This document shows positions 22,568 through 31,856 of a stretch of 64,000 nucleotides of DNA, one piece after another. The position numbers and the translations under genes are program-made. The stretch spans positions 3,052,442-3,116,441 of the forward strand of contig OX155976.1 in assembly GCA_944548615.1 (NCBI GenBank), written 5' to 3'. Under the pieces are notes generated by a model. The model saw nothing but the letters and a program-made list of their open reading frames with translations, searched no databases and was not told where the DNA came from. Numbering within the stretch: position 1 is the stretch's first letter; the number at the start of each line of letters is the position of its first letter. This DNA is from Micropterix aruncella (lineage: Eukaryota; Arthropoda; Insecta; Lepidoptera; Micropterigidae).

Positions 22568-22700
22568 TTAACCCCTGGACGGCCGCGCTCGCCGATCAGC
22601 GTTTTTCGTATTATACGTATTATATCTGTATTTATGCAGTTATCGGCTCTATTTCTCCCTCCACTGCGCTAAAAGTCCATCATTGAAGCCTGCCATTGAA
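22568..22700 (+). mobile_element. TTAA MITE family C, left part
   Basis: TTAA 22568-22571 then CCCCTGGACGGCCGC with CGCCGATCAGCG (one change from palindrome). It stops at about 22700 where LINE L3 sequence begins. Confidence 0.7.
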
Positions 22701-23275
22701 TAAGCCACCGGTATATCGGAGGAGACCGATAGTGGTTCTGAGATTCTTCTTGCTCATGTCAAGTAGGGCCTTGGTTTTCTTTTGTAGTGGTTGCTCTATC
22801 ATGGCTTTTGCCTGGCGACATCCCTGGCTCTGTTTCCAGGATACCCGATGTTCCTGCTCCAAGCAGTCCCTGATGATTTTCTTATCTGTAGCAAAGGGGA
22901 CCCCTACAACTGGCTCCACCGGGTATTCCAGTGTGCCCAGTTTTGCCAGTCTGTCGGCCTCTTCGTTGCCGGGTATGCCTTGGTGACTCGGTATCCATAT
23001 TAGGGTGATTTTATTGGCTTTTTCCCAATTTGTTGAGCTCTTGCATGCAGTCTTAGACCACAGAAGATTCTGTGGTGGCCTTAGTGAGAGCGTTCAGTGC
23101 TGCTCTGCTGTCAGAGCAGATGAGGATTTTTCTATTTTTTACCTCAAGTCGACTTTGAAGTTTTATGCATTCCAATATGGCAAATACCTCGGCTAGGAAA
23201 ACCGTAGCATATAGTCCAAGGGGGATGCTGATTCTGTGGTTGGTTTTGGGTCCAGATCTAGCTCCCAGCAACTTT
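22680..23275 (-). pseudogene. LINE family L3, RNase H region
   Basis: Two minus-strand pieces: AEVFAILECIKLQ and ILICSDSRAALNALTKA (RNase H with the acidic E and D residues), then PVVGVPFATDKKIIRDCLEQ and later linker. A shift or stop near 23050 splits them. It is a third RNase H-bearing LINE, different from L1 and L2. Confidence 0.78.
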
Positions 23276-23611
23276 TTCCCGATTCCTAGTTTAAAAAAAT
23301 ATCCCGGGGGAAAAAATATAAGTCAGAGACGCCGTAAACCAGTATTTTTCAGGTTCGGACAATCAATTTTTTGCTGGCGGTTTAAGAGGATGGGAGAAAC
23401 TTTGGACCAAATCTATCGAGTTGCAAGGAGAAAGACTACGTTGAGAAATAAATTTTGTTTTGCTTCTAAATATGTTTTTCTTCAAAATGCCGGAAACTTT
23501 TCAAATGACCCTCGTAATATTGGTGAGATACAGAATTTATTTTAAGGCTGTAACCAAATAATGGACGACTTTATTATTTCTAATAATTATAAACAAAATT
23601 ATAAATATTAC

Positions 23612-23747
23612 CTCTCCTTCCTCGTGTAGGTTTATAGGTAGCTCCACCTCTACCTGTGGAGACTGTTCCTGCTGCCATTCCGCGTCTTCTCCTCTCCTGT
23701 CGCGCTATATAGTGCTTCTTCATCATTAATGTACTGCTTGATATGAC
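23612..23747 (-). CDS. Kdm5: KDM5 exon 14 of window (basic linker)
   Basis: The acceptor is TATATAG and the donor is GAGAG|GTAATA, leaving one base. The frame gives a basic peptide with RQERRRRGMAAG and ends THE Gly/Arg-rich RGRRG. Another frame with an internal donor CACAG|GTAGAG is conceivable, but only the frame used here joins exon 15 correctly. Confidence 0.65.
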
Positions 23748-24076
23748 CTATATAAATAAAAACGTATAATTAATGCCAGTAATGTATTACTGTATTTTGT
23801 TTTTTTTTTTTTTACTCTTCTAAGGTATCAAAATTTTTGGGGCTATGAAACAGAACTGGGCAAAGGTTGTATCTACAAGAGGAATAACATAGTTCGTCCC
23901 TTCCGCTTTTCTAGTTGGTCTTTGCTGCTGACTTCAAGACCGCTTCTCTAAAATCTTGTAAACCTACCCAACATAATTAGCCTCTCAGCCTCGCATGCCA
24001 AAAGGATTTTAACAGTACCCTCCAAACACCCAATAATGGAGAAAACTCACATTTTCTTAGGAAGTAGACTACTAAC

Positions 24077-24220
24077 CTGCTTCCTGTTAAGATAGTTGGT
24101 GGTGGTGGCCACTCCGGCAGGGTTCTTCCTGGGCGCTCCTGTGGAAGAACTCGGCGATGGAGACATTCCTCTTCTTCCGGCGACTGCTGCCCTTCGTTTT
24201 CTGCTTGGACCCAATTTTCC
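24077..24220 (-). CDS. Kdm5: KDM5 exon 13 of window (basic linker)
   Basis: The exon is 144 bp, phase 0 to phase 0, acceptor GTGTAG and donor AAGCAG|GTTAGT. The phase-compatible frame reads GKLGPSRKRRAAVAG and then a Ser/Pro/Thr-rich stretch. A second frame is also lysine-rich but meets a stop before the donor, so the phase-compatible frame is preferred. It is low-complexity, so family similarity cannot confirm it. Confidence 0.68.
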
Positions 24221-24412
24221 CTACACAAACAAATCATTACATTTTCTTCGTTTCATGTGTCGCTTCGACGTGTCAAAATATTTGTCGTTTTGGCGTGTCA
24301 AAATATTTGTGTTTCTGGACGTGTCATAATATTTGTGAGTTATTTACTACTCAAGAATTTAACTATTAGATTGTTAGTTGTGTCACCCCAAGACTTACCC
24401 GGCAAGCAGACA

Positions 24413-24432
24413 ACCCCCCCCCCCCCCCCCCC
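24413..24432 (+). repeat. Poly-C run
   Basis: About 20 C residues within the intron between KDM5 exons 12 and 13, followed by a C/A-rich stretch. Confidence 0.9.
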
Positions 24433-24657
24433 ACTTTACGCGTCAAACCCCTCTCAACACCCCCAACTCTGCCAAACCCCAACACCCCTCCCCCCAACAA
24501 CAAAACATATTTCCAAATCAAAATTAAACAAACATCAACTATTTTTATGTTTCCACCTATTAATTAATACGCTTTGCAATTTAAAACAAAAAATATATAA
24601 ACAGAAAGATAAAAAAACAGCATTTTTTAAAAAAGTGAAGTATTTGTTTTTTTGTGA

Positions 24658-24972
24658 TTAACCCTTGGAGTAAATGGGTATTTTCATGGATGCATCTGTG
24701 TCTTTTGCAGGATTTTCGGCGACATCGACTTAAAGTACTCTATAACTACGAAACTACTACACCAATCATAAAAAGAACAACTGCACAATGATTGCATTGA
24801 AATTTCGAATATAGAATATTGAAATATCATTTTGTAAAACAATTAGATAATTATGAATAAATATGAGAACGTCAAAGAAGTGAAAAAAACGCGCGACCAG
24901 ATCTGGTTGTATCATACTCAACGGATAATTGTTTCACAACCAGATTTGGCCGTATCATACTCAACGGGTTAA
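24658..24972 (+). mobile_element. TTAA-flanked MITE family B (copy 2)
   Basis: TTAA 24658-24661, CCCTTGGAGTAAATGGG, and at the right two repeats of CCAGATYTGGNYGTATCATA with ACTCAACGG, then TTAA 24969-24972. 307 bp without TTAA. Confidence 0.9.
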
Positions 24973-25146
24973 TGTTGAATTTAGTGCTAACTTACTAACC
25001 TGCAAAGTATAAAAAAGTAAATATAAAGGGAGTAAAAAAATTATAATAGGTTTAAAAATAAATGAATTAATAGGGTAATAAATAAATATAAAGTTAAAAA
25101 TAAAATTGACACCATCACCGCTATTCTCAGGAAATAAAATACTAAC

Positions 25147-25287
25147 CACTTTATCAGCTCCGTTGTGTCTATGGTAAGGATGATAAGTGCCTCGTTTTCT
25201 CTTAGAAGACGTGTCTATGGATGCTGTCGCTCGCCGTTTCGCTCTTTCGCTCCATACTCCACCAGTACTTGTACTCACACCGGAAAC
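25147..25287 (-). CDS. Kdm5: KDM5 exon 12 of window (basic linker)
   Basis: The exon is 141 bp in phase 0, with acceptor ATTTAG and donor GTTAGT. The other two frames contain stops. The peptide has WSERAKRRATAS and SKRKRGTYHPYH, fitting the basic, possibly nuclear-localising region that precedes PHD3 in KDM5A/B. Support is splice borders plus phase rather than close similarity. Confidence 0.78.
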
Positions 25288-25930
25288 CTAAATTGATAGA
25301 CAAAAATTTCAATATTAAAACATTACACTTATTTAATGCGTTTTTAAAATATCTAAACCCACTTACCTTGACTACAATGAAGTAATATTTTGAACTAATT
25401 TCAGGCCCAACAATTTTTATTCAAATTAGAGGCAACAGATATATATAAACGGCGCTGCCTCCATCGTAATATTACCATCAAACTTCTGGGGGAGAAGCGG
25501 TGGACTCTGGACTAACGACCGGCGTCACGATGCGACGAAGAAAACCCTTCCTCGTCGGCCGCTGGAGCAGTTGTTCACAGGCGAAAAATCGACGCTCAAC
25601 TTCGCTCGGCTTCAAATCATAAGGAATCAAAGTTCCTCGTTTATTAATCATTCTCTACGCATGTAATCGCTCGGAAATGGCTCGGCGGGTAACTCCCAAT
25701 GCTGAAGCGAGCTCTTCTCGCGTTTAGCGCGGATCCTCATCGGGCAATTCCTCCAAATCAGCGTCTTCGAAGGATTTTGGCCTTTCTTCACGCGGACGGT
25801 CGTCAACATCGAAATCACCGTCTTTGTAAATTAACATAATACCGCTGACAGGACTCAAGGGTCCCCGAAAGCAGTAGTATGTTTTGGGACTTTAAGCGAA
25901 GAAAACAGATGAATATAAGGAATAGCTCAC

Positions 25931-26123
25931 CCTCTGTATGGCGGCTGCGACGTGCGAAGTCTCATCCATGGTAACTTCCAGCAGATCCCCTTCCATGGCC
26001 AGGTCGGTGAGGCGGGCCAGCGCGGCCGGAGACACGCGGGCCGAGCCGCCGCCCGCACCGGCCGCGCCGGGCCGGCCCTGGGGCATCGCCGAGTACGCGT
26101 GCTCCGTACTCTGCATGAGGCGG
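25931..26123 (-). CDS. Kdm5: KDM5 exon 11 of window (DLLEV segment)
   Basis: The acceptor is CTCGCAG and the donor is AGG|GTGAGC. The peptide contains LTDLAMEGDLLEVTMDET, matching the 'LEELMMEGDLLEVTLDE' segment of KDM5 proteins. The first half is Gly/Ala/Pro-rich and strongly GC-biased. It ends in phase 0. Confidence 0.93.
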
Positions 26124-26439
26124 CTGCGAGGAAATCATACGTCAAATCGCTCCGCCCAACCGGCACCTTTGATTGTATACGCTATTATTAGAGGCAGTTC
26201 AGACAGTGACGTGACGCAGGTCATGGCGCGTTTTAGAGGCCCATGGAAACTTAGTGTTTTTGCGTGTTTTCGGCGTCCACACTACATCACTTGGCATTCG
26301 CAAGCGACACACCGAATTGGTGAAAACTCTCCAAAGAAAATGCACGACGACATTGAAAACAAAATTGATTTTTGTGAGTTAGTCGAGAAATAACCGTCAT
26401 TATATGACTTCAATCGCATTATATGACTTGAAATGTATA

Positions 26440-27084
26440 CAGGGTGAGTTTTTATTAACTGGCATCCTTCAAGGGGATGAATCAGTACGAGCAACTGAAC
26501 AAATTTTGATATAAAATTTTGGGAAACACAAAAAAAAATATTTTGAAAAATGTTGATTTTTGTTTTTTTTTTTTTTATTCAAAAAATTGAAGTACTCGAC
26601 TGTTAAATAAAAGTTTGACAAGTATTTGAGCGCATTGCGCCATCTATTGGTAGGTAAAATATCGCTAATAAATGATATTAGCGATATTTTACCTACCATT
26701 ATAAATAGGATAGAAAACGAATTTACCGCGTGAAATTTGTAGCACCCGACGTTTCGGTGACGTTGCAGCCGCCGTTGTCCAGGGTAGACGGCGGCTGCAA
26801 CGTCACCGAAACGTCGGGTGCTACAAATTTCACGCGGTAAATTCGTTTTCTATCCTATTTATAATGTCAAACAACCGCGATAGTCTTCGATTTTATATTT
26901 TACCTACCGCTAGATGGCACATCGTGCTCAGCGCTTTTTATACTATTATTCACCAAAATTAAATTTTGAAATTTAAAAAAAAAAATATATATTTTATTTT
27001 CCCACAAATTTTTATCCAAAGTTGCTAACTTGCTCGTACTGATTCACCCCCTCCAAGGATACCGGTTAATACCAACTCACCCTG
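26440..27084. mobile_element. MITE family E (copy 3), interrupted by a Penelope-like insert
   Basis: Ends CAGGGTGAGTTTTTATTAAC and the inverse near ACCAACTCACCCTG. The centre is a nearly perfect hairpin (GGTAGGTAAAATATCGCTAA and its inverse) and the insert lies in it. Confidence 0.85.
26698..26894. mobile_element. Penelope-like element, arms only (197 bp)
   Basis: Two facing copies of the arm, joined at GTTGTCCAGGGTAGACGG with nothing coding between, plus GTCAAACAACCGCGATAGTC at the right. The 14-bp duplication ATATTTTACCTACC flanks it (26684-26697 and 26895-26908). Confidence 0.92.
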
Positions 27085-27204
27085 AGACGTTAATGCATAT
27101 CCACTTCTCACCGTTTTGCGATGCCTGAGCGACTGAATGCCTCTTCTATATACTTTGGCCTCTTCTCGCCCTCTGTCCAAACTGCGTAAAAGATTGCCCA
27201 ACTC

Positions 27205-27560
27205 CATAGCACAGTATACCAAACAGTTGCTTCTCTTAGAACAAAATTGAAATCGAAGCAAGTGACGTCAGGAATCTTAAGGGCTACCACAAATCGTAAT
27301 ATGATTACTCTTCTTCTTGAAGCATCGTCCCCGGCCACATTTACGGGCCCTGGCGGCACAGATGCTACCGATTGGTTCTGAGAATACCATATGGCGTCGA
27401 CTCGTAAATCTGCACATCTGCACATCGGCGTTCACAGCCCACACGGCACCGTAACTATGGGCCTAAGGCCGCAGCATAACTTACCCCTCGCCCCCTCTTC
27501 CCGCATTGGCTTGTAGCCCTTGAGTGAACATACTGGGTGTTATTATACTGTGTCCATAGT
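27205..27560. mobile_element. MITE family F (copy 1)
   Basis: CCATAGCACAGTATACCA at the left and an inverse end near TACTGTGTCCATAG at about 27548-27561. Internal sequence is similar to 62908-63190. Class unknown. Confidence 0.65.
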
Positions 27561-27740
27561 ATGATTTGGCAACCCTTCTGCGCCGACGAAATGCAGGTAG
27601 TGTTGATTGCATTGATGACCAAACTAATAGCAACTTTATTTGGCGATCTATAATTATATTTATAAATAATGTTTTTTTTTATAAACGACTGATTGATTAC
27701 AAACATAAAACCAACAATAACCATAATAACATTAAACGGC
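27560..27740 (+). repeat. Dispersed repeat family K (fragment)
   Basis: ATTTGGCAACCCTTCTGCGC to GACTGATTGATTACAAA is shared with 42470-42640 and 60410-60990; in the last the open frame resembles a LINE C-terminus. Confidence 0.6.
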
Positions 27741-27814
27741 AACAATATTAAATAGCACTCATAGATCCAAAAATAAATTCTCTTCTTCTCCGTCGTTCCT
27801 TCATTACTGAGGAT

Positions 27815-28255
27815 CGTGGCCACTAGACAACAGTTTGCCTACGAGGCTCCTCCACTTCGACCTGTCTTCTGCATGGCGGGTCGCAGATTGTATTGACCCT
27901 TTCGTAACTTCTTTGATGAGGTCGTTCCATCTGCCTCTGCTTCTTCTGCCCTCCACTTGACCACCGGAAAGCATTTTCTCCAGATTCTCTGGTTTTCACC
28001 TGGCAACATGACCGAAGAACTGTACGACCCTTCTCACGACCCATCCAGGACAAATTTGTTTGTGCGGCGTGCTGACCATGGGATTCCTAGCATTTTACGC
28101 CAACACCACATCTTCAGTGCATCGATTTTGGTGCGTAACCTAGCCTTTAGGGTCCATGTCTCCGTTGCATATAGAAAAATCGAGAAAACCAGAGCTCGAA
28201 CCAGCCTGACCTTAGTCCGCTTACTTATAGCCCGATTCTTCTTCCCTTATTAATC
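27815..28255 (-). pseudogene. LINE RT C-terminus, family M (copy 1)
   Basis: The minus strand reads KVRLVRALVFSIFLYATETW and ALKMWCWRKMLGIPW, followed by broken frames. It matches copy 2 at 37735-38250. The 'ALEMWCWRRML' type end is common in insect RTE-like LINEs. Confidence 0.78.
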
Positions 28256-28368
28256 TTCCTCTTAAAAATTGATTAATCTTTCCTTATTATGTTCAATACG
28301 GTAGCGTTGATGGTATAAAAATATAGCAGCGCAATTAAGATGATGATCTAAATATGCCTATACGGTAT

Positions 28369-28681
28369 TTAACCCTTGGAGTAAATGGGTATTTTCATGG
28401 ATGCATCTGTCTCTTTTGCAGGATTTTCGGCGACATCGACTTAAAGTACTATAACTACGAAACTACTACACCAATCATAAAAAGAACAACTGCACAATGA
28501 TTGCATTGAAATTTCGAATATAGAATATTGAAATATCATTTTGTAAAACAATTAGATAATTATGAATAAATATGAGAACGTCAAAGAAGTGAAAAAAACG
28601 CGGAACCAGATCTGGTCGTATCATACTCAACGGATAATTGTTTCAGAACCAGATTTGGTCGTATCATACTCAACGGGATAA
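28369..28681 (+). mobile_element. TTAA MITE family B (copy 3)
   Basis: TTAA 28369-28372 with CCCTTGGAGTAAATGGG; the right end reads CAACGGG followed by ATAA, one base from TTAA. Confidence 0.88.
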
Positions 28682-28689
28682 AGATAACA

Positions 28690-29090
28690 TAATAACAAAC
28701 AAATGTTTAAATCATAGTTCTTATTAGTTTAGAATTATTTTTAGGAATTATATATTTTTGGAGAGACGTATCCTAACTTGGCCCGGACAAGTTAAAGAAG
28801 GAAGGAATATCATTTACATAATGTCAATTTTTAATTTGGGATACAGGTTTCAATACGTAATATTCGCTATTAGTTTCGCAGTGGATGCTATCGAAGCCAT
28901 CTGTATGTAGCCGGCGTAGAAGAGCTGCCAAAACATACTATGGCATTGAACAATCTAATATCCTATATTGTATATGTTACACCTAGATATTTTACTCCTT
29001 TAGATAACTTCAGTGTCACCTTAAAGTCTTGGTGACATTTTCTCTAAAGATTTAGAGAAAATGATGAGTAATTCTAAACAAACCCTAATA
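28690..29090. other. Unassigned KDM5 intron sequence
   Basis: No repeat or coding motif recognised between MITE B3 and exon 10. Confidence 0.5.
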
Positions 29091-29099
29091 CCAACTTAC

Positions 29100-29188
29100 T
29101 TGTAGTACTGATCGCCGGCGTCGAGTTTGTGCCCTCCGGATAATCTGCCTTTTCGGTCATCTGAAGTTTTATCAGTCTTATCTTTCAT
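29100..29188 (-). CDS. Kdm5: KDM5 exon 10 of window (charged linker)
   Basis: The exon is a short 89-bp piece between GCACAG and GTAAGTTGG. It encodes a polar, lysine- and aspartate-rich peptide ending DAGDQYY and leaves two bases for the next exon. It has no strong family motif; the call rests on good splice borders, matching phases on both sides and position. Confidence 0.75.
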
Positions 29189-29423
29189 CTGTGCAAAAAG
29201 AAAAATAGATTATTGAACAGAAAACGGATCTTTATTCGGTAGCCAAACACAGACAGTTTAAGACCTACGGAAGACAAAACCCATGGACTCTATTTTTTGG
29301 AAGACACAAATATTTGCATGGAGTATTCCTAGGGATGCAGCGTCTATTGGACGAAAATGACAAGATGGCACCGAATATGGCATATTTGTGCAAGTGCCTT
29401 AATGTCTCATCATATTACAGTCA

Positions 29424-29870
29424 CAACTAGAGTTGTCAACTACAACGGGCGAACCCGTCACCTCAGGAAGTTTTAACGAAATGTATCGTTCTGTCTCCCG
29501 TGAGGTGAGCGCGGAACACGTAGGACAAAACAGTCCACCGTCAAGCTCCGCCACCTGCCCGTCAGAGGCCAATGCCTTAAGGCGAGGCACCGGGAAAAGT
29601 ACCCAGCGGGCAGCATCACCCCCTAACTACCAGTTTTGGCAGGATATCTCCGTTTGGAATTAACCTTCAGGATACCTCCGTCCTCTCAACTGGTTACGAG
29701 TTCGAAGTCGCTAACGCGACCTCTACCTGTTGTATTACAGCGGTAATTCAGTTAGAATTCATCGCGGACCTGGGGGTTCTTTGCCCGTAGTGCCACACGG
29801 GATCGAGTGGCCCAAGGTCATTTCAAGAGTGGCATGACAACAGGTCAACATCCATCCCCGCTGCTTATGA
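29424..29870 (+). repeat. Repeat family X (copy 2)
   Basis: Starts GAGTTGTCAACTACAACGGG, runs through GTCACCTCAGGAAGTTTTAA and ends near AGAGTGGCATGACAACA. Non-coding and GC-richer than its surroundings. Closest to copy 4. Confidence 0.8.
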
Positions 29871-29947
29871 AACAGTGCCTATTGTCCATGTTGAATTACC
29901 TTATTGTCCATGTTGTAGCTAATTAGAAAGTAGTGTTTTAAGCTTAC

Positions 29948-30098
29948 TTGTCTAGGTATGGCCTGTATGGCGGCCCGGGCTTGGTCTTGCCAGGCCATGG
30001 CCCTTTCGGTTAGGCACTGTAAGGCTTCACCCTCCGCCATCCGCACCGGAACTCCCTGCAACGACACCAGCAGCGACAGGATCGTCTCTAAACGGGGT
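29948..30098 (-). CDS. Kdm5: KDM5 exon 9 of window (region after PHD2)
   Basis: The acceptor is TCTTCAG; one base completes arginine, then [19 protein letters not shown] and [15 protein letters not shown] follow. These match the '[15 protein letters not shown]' and '[16 protein letters not shown]' sequences of vertebrate KDM5C very closely. The donor is CAA|GTAAGC, phase 0. Confidence 0.95.
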
Positions 30099-30119
30099 CT
30101 GAAGACAAAACATAAATTG

Positions 30120-30635
30120 CATTAGTTTATTCTTATTGTTGCTGTAATTTAATGCCCTACTGAATTGTAATTTTATTTTTAGTTACTTTCTATCATTTTC
30201 TTATTTTTTTGACGTGACAACGTCTTATAATTCGATGGAGCCGGCTGCACGCACGAATAAACATGACTCATGCGGCGTTACCTCGCTCTGAGGCGTTCCA
30301 TCGAGAGCGCGGAACGAGCGACAAAGAGGCACAATCAGCCTCCGCGTTCGGCAGCGTTCGACATCTGTCTCTCTCCTTGACATAATTGTATTTATTGTAT
30401 GAAAAAAATTGACATAATTGTATTTATGCGTGCATATAAATGTAACTTGATCAATTCAATTGTGTTTTCTATTTACCTCCTTCTCTATATCCACACAAAA
30501 TATCTAACAAACAAATAAAATTAAAATTTTCTTTTGAAAAATGCAACCATTCCATCAGTATTTTCTTATGACGTTGTCACGTTCAACTATCGTCAGTAAA
30601 CCGACTTAACAGACAACCGATTTTTATATAATACT
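30120..30635. other. Unassigned KDM5 intron sequence
   Basis: No feature recognised; contains AT-rich and CG-containing stretches without a clear repeat family. Confidence 0.4.
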
Positions 30636-30662
30636 AGCTGACCCGGCGAACTTCGTACTACC
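30636..30662 (+). repeat. Dispersed repeat family T, left piece (split by P-like element)
   Basis: ACTAGCTGACCCGGCGAACT with TCGTACTACC is the head of an insect repeat; its continuation TAACAGTCAATGAATGTC is at 35603. A second, unbroken copy starts at 36083. Confidence 0.85.
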
Positions 30663-31188
30663 ATTGATTTTATAGTGTAATAGATAACGCCATTCCATAC
30701 TGCAAAATGGAAGTCGCAATTTAATACAAAAAACGGCAGGTAGATGGCCATCGTAGTTTTCAAACTCGATTTAATGCGCTTCCATCTTCAATAAACCAAT
30801 ATTTGGCCGATAGATGGCGTTCAAACATATTATCGGACGCGTCCGTAAGCCGCGGCTTACGAACGTGTGCCTAGTCGTCCGCGACTGACGTCCTATAATG
30901 TGCACCGCTCAATAGAAATTCATTACACAGATCGCGTGCATAAGCCACAGGCATAAGCCGCGGCTGACGGACGCGTCCAATAATGTGTTTGCCCCTTTTG
31001 GTTGCCCCTAAGCGTATGCCGTCAGAGATTAATATTAAAATAGAGCGCGAGCGCGCGAGTGTGAACAGTAGACACGGGTGTGAACAATGCATCGACCGCC
31101 CGGCTAAGGCCCGCAGTCGTTCGCGAGCGCTTGTGAAGTGATATAGTTGGGAATTTGTAGAGCATTTTTATTGTTTTTAAGAAGAAAG

Positions 31189-31268
31189 ATGGTTAAATGT
31201 GCAATTGATCATTGTAAAAATGATACTAGAAAACACACAAAACACAAATCTAGTGTCACATATCATCG
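31189..31268 (+). pseudogene. P-like transposase exon 1 (THAP zinc finger start)
   Basis: ATG at 31189 opens MVKCAIDHCKNDTRKH, the first two cysteines of a THAP C2CH finger. The expected donor after CATCG reads ATAAGC instead of GTAAGC, so splicing to 31857 is probably lost and the frame ends at the TAA there. Confidence 0.85.
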
Positions 31269-31856
31269 ATAAGCAATTTTGAATTACTTTTCAACCAAAT
31301 AAAAGTTATCCATTACGGGGGTGAAGCGAGGAGCGCGACGTAAGCGGATGAGGAGAACACACTGCCCCACCCTTCGTCTTGCTCGACCGCAATCGGTCGC
31401 AATTGTTGTTCACTAATCGAGAATCGAGATATTTTAAAAGCGAAATCGATAATCGATAATATTTTTTTATAAAAATTGACAAATCACTTTTTTTAATTAT
31501 AGGTAGTAATGGTAAAAAAATCTTATGTTAATATAAGTATAGAGTATATATGGAATATGATAAATAATGCATAATAAGGCCAATAAGGGATTCCTTTTTG
31601 GACCACTCACATAGGTTTATCCAATTGCTTCAGATGGAGCGTAGATGTTTTTAGGGCGTACCTTTATATGCTGATATTATGCATGTATGAGTGTCTGAAC
31701 GTAGAGAACGAACGTCTTGACGGGTTTTGACGTAAGTATGAGGTGTCGTTGGATTCGACGTGATACGGTGGTGCGAATACGTTATATTAAAAACCGACCA
31801 AAAAATAATTTTAATAATATTATTATTATTAACTTAGAAACTTACCTTACTTTTAG

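Noticed and set aside
27455..27823. 122-codon minus frame
   Set aside because: It covers a junction of repeat family K and LINE M in a frame that gives no known motif.
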